DNA from: Bolinopsis microptera
Lineage: Eukaryota > Ctenophora > Tentaculata > Lobata > Bolinopsidae
Direction: 5' to 3'
NCBI RefSeq assembly: GCF_026151205.1
Contig: NC_087084.1
Coordinates: forward strand, 5,015,538 to 5,079,537
Length of the DNA stretch: 64,000 nucleotides
This document shows positions 59,519 through 64,000 of the stretch, piece by piece. The position numbers and the translations under genes are program-made. Each line of letters starts with the position of its first letter. The stretch's first letter is position 1. The notes beneath the pieces are model-generated. The model saw only the letters and a program-made list of their open reading frames with translations. It was not told where the DNA came from and ran no database searches.

Positions 59519-60115
59519 TTTCAAAGGATTTACTACGGATGCAATGAAATTGACAAGTTAGATACTGAGAATAGCAAACAAATCCTTGGGTGTAAGTAAG
59601 GGGGACGCAAAACACTTTCAAATCAGTTGGATTAGAGGCAAGATATGGATCTTCAGAGGAAGAGAGCTGAAATTACTGGAAAAGTGAGTCTCTCAATAAA
59701 AGGGTGTGAGTTAACCTGGGTGAGTTTCAATTTTTAAATGAAAAATGTTGTGAAAGTTGTTAAAATGTTTGTAAAACGAACGACGTTTTCAGTTTGGTTC
59801 CGCTGATTCACCAATCATTTCAATGACAAGTTCCATATTTTATAAAATTAAAAATTAATTAATTTTGGCTTCCATACCTTTCCACAGTTCGAATGTACGT
59901 AGTATTTTAGCTGTCTCATTCCAATGTGCTGAGATCTATTCAAATCTTGCATTGGATATAATATTTTCGATATTTACAATATTCTGTCCCCCAAACAGTG
60001 AGTTATTGACGACGAGAGACCACCAGAGTACCGAGATCTCAATGAAGCACTAGAGATAACGGAGCTGCAATAGAGTACCGCACTAATGCAGATACCGAGA
60101 ATGGTGGTCTGATAC
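59519..60115 (+). pseudogene. Broken 3' exons of the KIF27/KIF7-like gene
   Basis: Pieces in the right order match the next part of KIF7/KIF27 but in different frames: VVSKDLLRM (59,519-), then NEIDKLDTENSKQILG one frame over, then RQDMDLQRKRAEITGK near 59,640-59,680, then DDERPPEYRDLNEALEITE at about 60,011-60,067 and AAIEYRTNADTE in a shifted frame. Vertebrate KIF7 has [20 protein letters not shown] then EYKNEAI at this place. At least two indels and in-frame stops separate the pieces. Either the gene lost its 3' part, or indel errors or missed micro-exons disturb the region; all upstream exons are clean. Confidence 0.55.
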
Positions 60116-62680
60116 TGCCTCTCAGCTACCTTCCACACAGTGAGAATCCCTTGTGGTTTTGTTAGTATGACGTCATAAGTTAATGACATGATGAGTGATG
60201 ACCGAATGATGTCACAATTTAACTCCTTGTTCAAGTAGCTATGTCGAACTAAGAATGCACATTATAATGGACTGAAAGCGCTTTCTATTGTGAACCACTT
60301 TAAATAGTTTACGTCCGTCGTCCAAGACGTCCATCTCCGATCCAAAATACTTGTTCTTTGATTTCCTATAATATTTACAACAGGCAGTAACAGATACACG
60401 TCAACAAACGATAGTAACACGCAGGAGAACAACACCGTGTTACAACAGACCCCCCCAAACCCCTTTAGCTGAAGATAGAAATGGAGAACAGAACTTCAGA
60501 ACTCAACTCCTTAATAAACTCTTCTTTCAACCATCTCTCGGTACAAAAAAAATTTTGTGATTTTAATGATTTTGTGAATTTAATTTTGTATAATTTTAAC
60601 ACGCTTTCTACTTTTCTCGGTACAAAAATACAAACAAAATAAACAAGTCCATCCGAAATTACATTTCTCGGTAAATGTTCCAGATTTTTTATGTTATTAT
60701 TTTTTTCACGCTTCTGAGAATGATTTGCCGTCTGATGTTAAGGACTCGGGCATTTAATCGTAATCCATAGATACTATACAAACGTGTTACGTTTTAAAAT
60801 CTAACGTTCCTGGTCGAATATTTTAATTTATGAAATGGCGAATTCAAACTCTGCTACACATTTCATATTCGCAGGTGAATGACCGTTTGAGTTTTCAGCA
60901 CAACTGATTCACTAGTTACCCTGATTTAAGCTTATACCTTTATAAGATTTTACAGTTTAAGCTCACCCAACCTTCCAATCACGGTAGCCAGAGTCGCCAC
61001 AACCCCCACCACACCAACCCCGCCATGCCCTGATGGAAACGTGACGTAGCTTACTACAACAACAGCTGGTCAGGATCCTGAAGGCCAAGTTGCGCGCACC
61101 AGCCCACGTGACAAACACCGGAGCTAGCGCGGGAACTGATACACTGAGTGGGGAGTTCTGACTCCCGTCAGGAAGATGTAAGAGGAGCTGAGACCATCCG
61201 GCGGAGGAGGCGTTCCACCATAGGTCGGACTGGTTTAACACCAGTGGGTTAATAGTTCAGTACCTTTAACATGGGGACTAGTGATTGGTTACTGTTTTTA
61301 CACGTCACGACATTCTTAAGACGTGCAGAGGCTGAAAGCCTGGTGGTTTTATCTTTTCACGTGAGCTGGCACAGATGTTGTGATATGATTTGATGATTAT
61401 TTATCACGCTATGATTGCGCTGAGTTATGCCTTAGATACGGGTTTGAGGATATTGGGAGGTTTTTGAAACAGGGTTCTTGGTAAGGTTTTGGTAATTGTG
61501 TCGGAATTTTCATAGTGTATGTAAAGTTTTAACTTATGTAAGAGCTCGGCATAATTTCATGGCGGTTTTTTACTGTGAAATACATAATTACTATTATCAT
61601 ATTTTCAAATTTTGGACTGACTCCTAAGGATTCTGCATGTTAAACTTATTGATAACTGCTACACGATACATGAATATGAGCTTTGACTGAACCTTATGAC
61701 CGAACCTGATAATATAATTCTAAAATTATTTTGACTCTTTGAACAGAGAATGGCTGGATTTTTGCATGCTTTATTTGTAAATTTAAAATTATTTGATTGG
61801 TAAAAACTGTGTGATATATTTTTGATAAAAACATATTATATAAATTATATGGCCTGGTTTAAAGCGGTTACTTCTTAATAAAATTTTAACGAAAAAAAAA
61901 AAATGTTGTCCTATCATCTTTAAAGTTACCCAAGTTAGTCTTTTGCAGGCTTCAGATATTAAGGTGATAACTTAAATTAATTATTCAAATAATCAAATTA
62001 ACTATTTACTTACTTAATGAATTAACTAATTACTTATTAATTAGCTAATACTTAATTAAATTAGCTAATCACTTAATTACTTAGCTAATAAACTTAATGC
62101 TTGTTAGGGAATGTCAGGAGGATGACAGCAGGAGTTACCATGTCAGATAACCAACCCAGCTCGAGCTGTCCCTGTTAAGGGTCAAGAAGCAGGAGATACT
62201 TCGATGTCTAAATCTAGCAAGCTTTCTTTGGGAATGATAATTTCAGTACCTCAATCGTGTCTTGTGACATCCTCAGTGACCTTGCTAGATGGTCATTCAA
62301 GAAAAATTCAGTCAAAACAAACAATGAAATTTGAGTCTTGGAAAGTTGGAAAGCTGATCTCTGTAAAAGATCAAATAATCACTTTAAAATGCCAATGGCT
62401 TATTTAGATTTGTTAATGACTTGTTAATGACTTGTTAATGACTTATTTATGACTTGTTAATGACTTGTTAATGACTTGTTAATGACTAGTTAATGACTTG
62501 TTAATGACTTGTTAATGACATGTTAATGACTTGTTAATGACTTGTTAAAGGTTTTGTTAATGACTAGTTAATGACTTGTTAATGACTTGTTAATGACATG
62601 TTAATGACATGTTAATGACTTGTTAATGACTTGTTAATGAATTGTTGATTACTTGTTAATTAATTAATGCTTGTTAACAG
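60116..62680. other. Region between kinesin remnant and ZBBX
   Basis: No further kinesin exon recognised. AT-rich repeats of TTAATTA/CTAATTA words at 61,975-62,095. The first coding exon(s) of ZBBX should lie here; a possible short exon near 62,165-62,200 (LELSLLRVKKQEIL in one frame) could not be joined in phase. Confidence 0.4.
62409..62663. repeat. 11-bp minisatellite (TTGTTAATGAC)
   Basis: About 22 tandem copies of TTGTTAATGAC with single-base variants, ending about 15 bases before the acceptor of the first ZBBX exon seen; the acceptor GTTAACAG itself resembles the unit. Confidence 0.92.
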
Positions 62681-64000
62681 GACTCTTAAGAAGCTGAGTA
62701 ACGCAGAGAGACTGGAAATGGAGAACGCGAAGATGGAGGAGAGACTGAGAACTCTGAGGAAAACAATAGAGAAGGAGAAGGAGGAGAGGAGGTTAGTACA
62801 AATAATCAATTAACTAATTAATTAATTGATTAACTAATCATTTAGTTAGTTAGCTAATCACTTAATGACTTGAGGAGAGGAGGTTTGTACACAACTTGTT
62901 ATCTGTATTTATTGGTGAATATTTGTCACGTGGTATAGTAACTGTGTTATATTTGGTTGATTTATGTCCCATGTTACAGACATTGTGTTCTAATTGTTTT
63001 ATTTGTGTCACATGTTAGGGATACTGTGTTCTAATTGGTTGCCACCCCAGTAACTGTACTAGCCTGTGGAAATCAGGACAGACGGGAGCTATTACTAATT
63101 TCGCAAAAGAGCACAGCAGTAAGAACAAGAGTGCTGGTATTAAACTCGGTGATAAGAAGATTAAAGTTAAATTTCTTACTCCTGTGGTAGAGAAAGGTGA
63201 GAGTTTATTGACGTTAAAGTATGAGAAATAATTGTATTTTTTATAGCCTTGGCCTTCCTTGGCTTAACTTAATAAAATATTAATACTGATCGGGGGAATT
63301 TATCAAAATTGGAACGAAATGAAAAGGCATTGCAAATTGGTAGAACACATGCATAATGCATATATTAAGATAAAAGGTGGTAGGGTTTTACAAATCACCA
63401 CAATCATGCAGCCCAGTTATAGTGTACCCTTACATTCCAATTTCCAGGAGAATCCCGAGAGAAACAGCGTAAAGCAGCCCCACGTGTCTCCACACCCCAC
63501 AACTCTAGCACCACAGCTGGCTCATCTTGGGCAGAACCACAAACATCCCACCAAGGTCCCGCTGAATCTCAGCGCTCTGAAGCACCGCACTCTGAAGCGC
63601 TGCACGCAGATGCGCCTCACACAGAAACACACAGTTTTGAGATGCAGAGAATGCCCCGTGAGAGCATGGCGTGGAGTGAAGTGGGGGAGATGGAGGGGTT
63701 ACAGAGACAAGCTAGCATTGTGGGACCAGTGTGTGGTCAGTGTGAGCTAAACGGCGCTCAGATGGTACGTGTTTTAGTTTCGGTGGTAACCTAGGTTAAA
63801 GTTGGTATTTATATTTAAATCTTAGATGGTAGTTCAGATGGATATGTTTTCAGCTTGCATGCATCTCGATTGAATTGCAAATATTATGTGAAGCTCATTT
63901 TTCAGATAACTGATTTTTTTCAGAATTGCATGGAATGTGGTGAGAAATACTGCACGGAATGTTTTGCAATGTTCCACAAAAAAGGAGCCCTAAAATCACA
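62681..64000 (+). CDS. ZBBX: ZBBX-like B-box zinc-finger protein (N-terminal part, runs off the window)
   Basis: Exons 62,681-62,791, 63,051-63,196, 63,448-63,764 and 63,924 onward, all in phase. Order matches ZBBX: a short coiled coil [20 protein letters not shown] ending KEKEERS, then [20 protein letters not shown], a basic [11 protein letters not shown] segment, a polar linker rich in Ser, His and Ala, and a B-box: [20 protein letters not shown] continuing with [19 protein letters not shown]. The Cys and His spacing (CxxC, CxxC, CxxC, then H...H) is a complete zinc-binding B-box. ZBBX is a poorly studied protein expressed with motile-cilia genes in vertebrates. The start codon exon and most of the protein are outside or unrecognised. 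It lies directly downstream of the ciliary-type kinesin. Confidence 0.85.

Noticed and set aside
60963..61241. 92-residue minus-strand frame with Trp/Cys-rich composition
   Set aside because: No family recognised and no supporting exon structure; probably chance.

Overview
This is a eukaryotic, AT-rich, intron-rich animal genome fragment containing one 100-base assembly gap. Gene content (KIF27/KIF7-type kinesin-4, ZBBX, the GATOR2 subunit MIOS, beta-tubulin, a secreted fucolectin-like lectin) says metazoan. The mix of short introns, abundant cut-and-paste DNA transposons, non-LTR retroelements with a restriction-like endonuclease (RLE) domain and many short minisatellites would fit a non-bilaterian such as a cnidarian. 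That last placement is an inference; no marker here fixes the phylum.

Layout. 1-1,045: reverse-strand LINE remnant split by a small hAT-type MITE with a perfect 8-bp target duplication. 2,175-5,498 (+): five exons of an unrecognised or weakly recognised gene. 7,215-7,850: LINE 3' scrap, a decayed copy of the lectin tail and a dispersed repeat. 8,308-9,571 (-): three-exon secreted fucolectin-like protein with an acidic then lysine-rich tail. 10,002-11,235 (+): 5'-truncated RLE-type retroelement with a long open frame. 11,560-14,826 (+): eight exons of an unrecognised Ser/Pro/Thr-rich protein. 14,827-25,343: mostly non-coding DNA with large inverted repeats and CACGTG/CCAAT clusters. 25,344-29,341 (+): complete ten-exon beta-tubulin with unusual residues and a 13-bp minisatellite in one intron. 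29,900-32,900: minisatellite, assembly gap, hairpins and a FLYWCH-containing MULE-like element. 33,060-38,582 (-): MIOS, twelve exons, C-terminal zinc domain not found. 39,019-46,242: a three-level transposon nest (hAT-like element containing an I-type LINE containing a 2-kb foldback element), each level with its own target duplication. 46,388-48,905: a second RLE retroelement copy, a TTAA-flanked MITE and GC-rich hairpins. 49,364-50,210 (-): a two-exon secreted precursor with eleven 11-residue Arg/His repeats. 52,158-57,077 (+): KIF27/KIF7-like kinesin with a Merlin-type transposon in an intron and a decayed-looking 3' part (59,519-60,115) beyond a repeat-filled intron. 62,681-64,000 (+): N-terminal exons of ZBBX, running off the window.

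Functional themes. Beta-tubulin, the KIF27/KIF7-like motor and ZBBX all relate to microtubules or cilia; MIOS acts in amino-acid sensing upstream of TORC1. The two secreted proteins (lectin with charged tail; Arg/His-repeat precursor) are the best candidates for lineage-specific biology. Target-site duplications let at least eight insertions be delimited to the base. Exon boundaries were set by hand from GT/AG sites and reading phase; in the tubulin, MIOS, lectin, Arg/His precursor, kinesin exons 1-10 and ZBBX models every junction is in phase.
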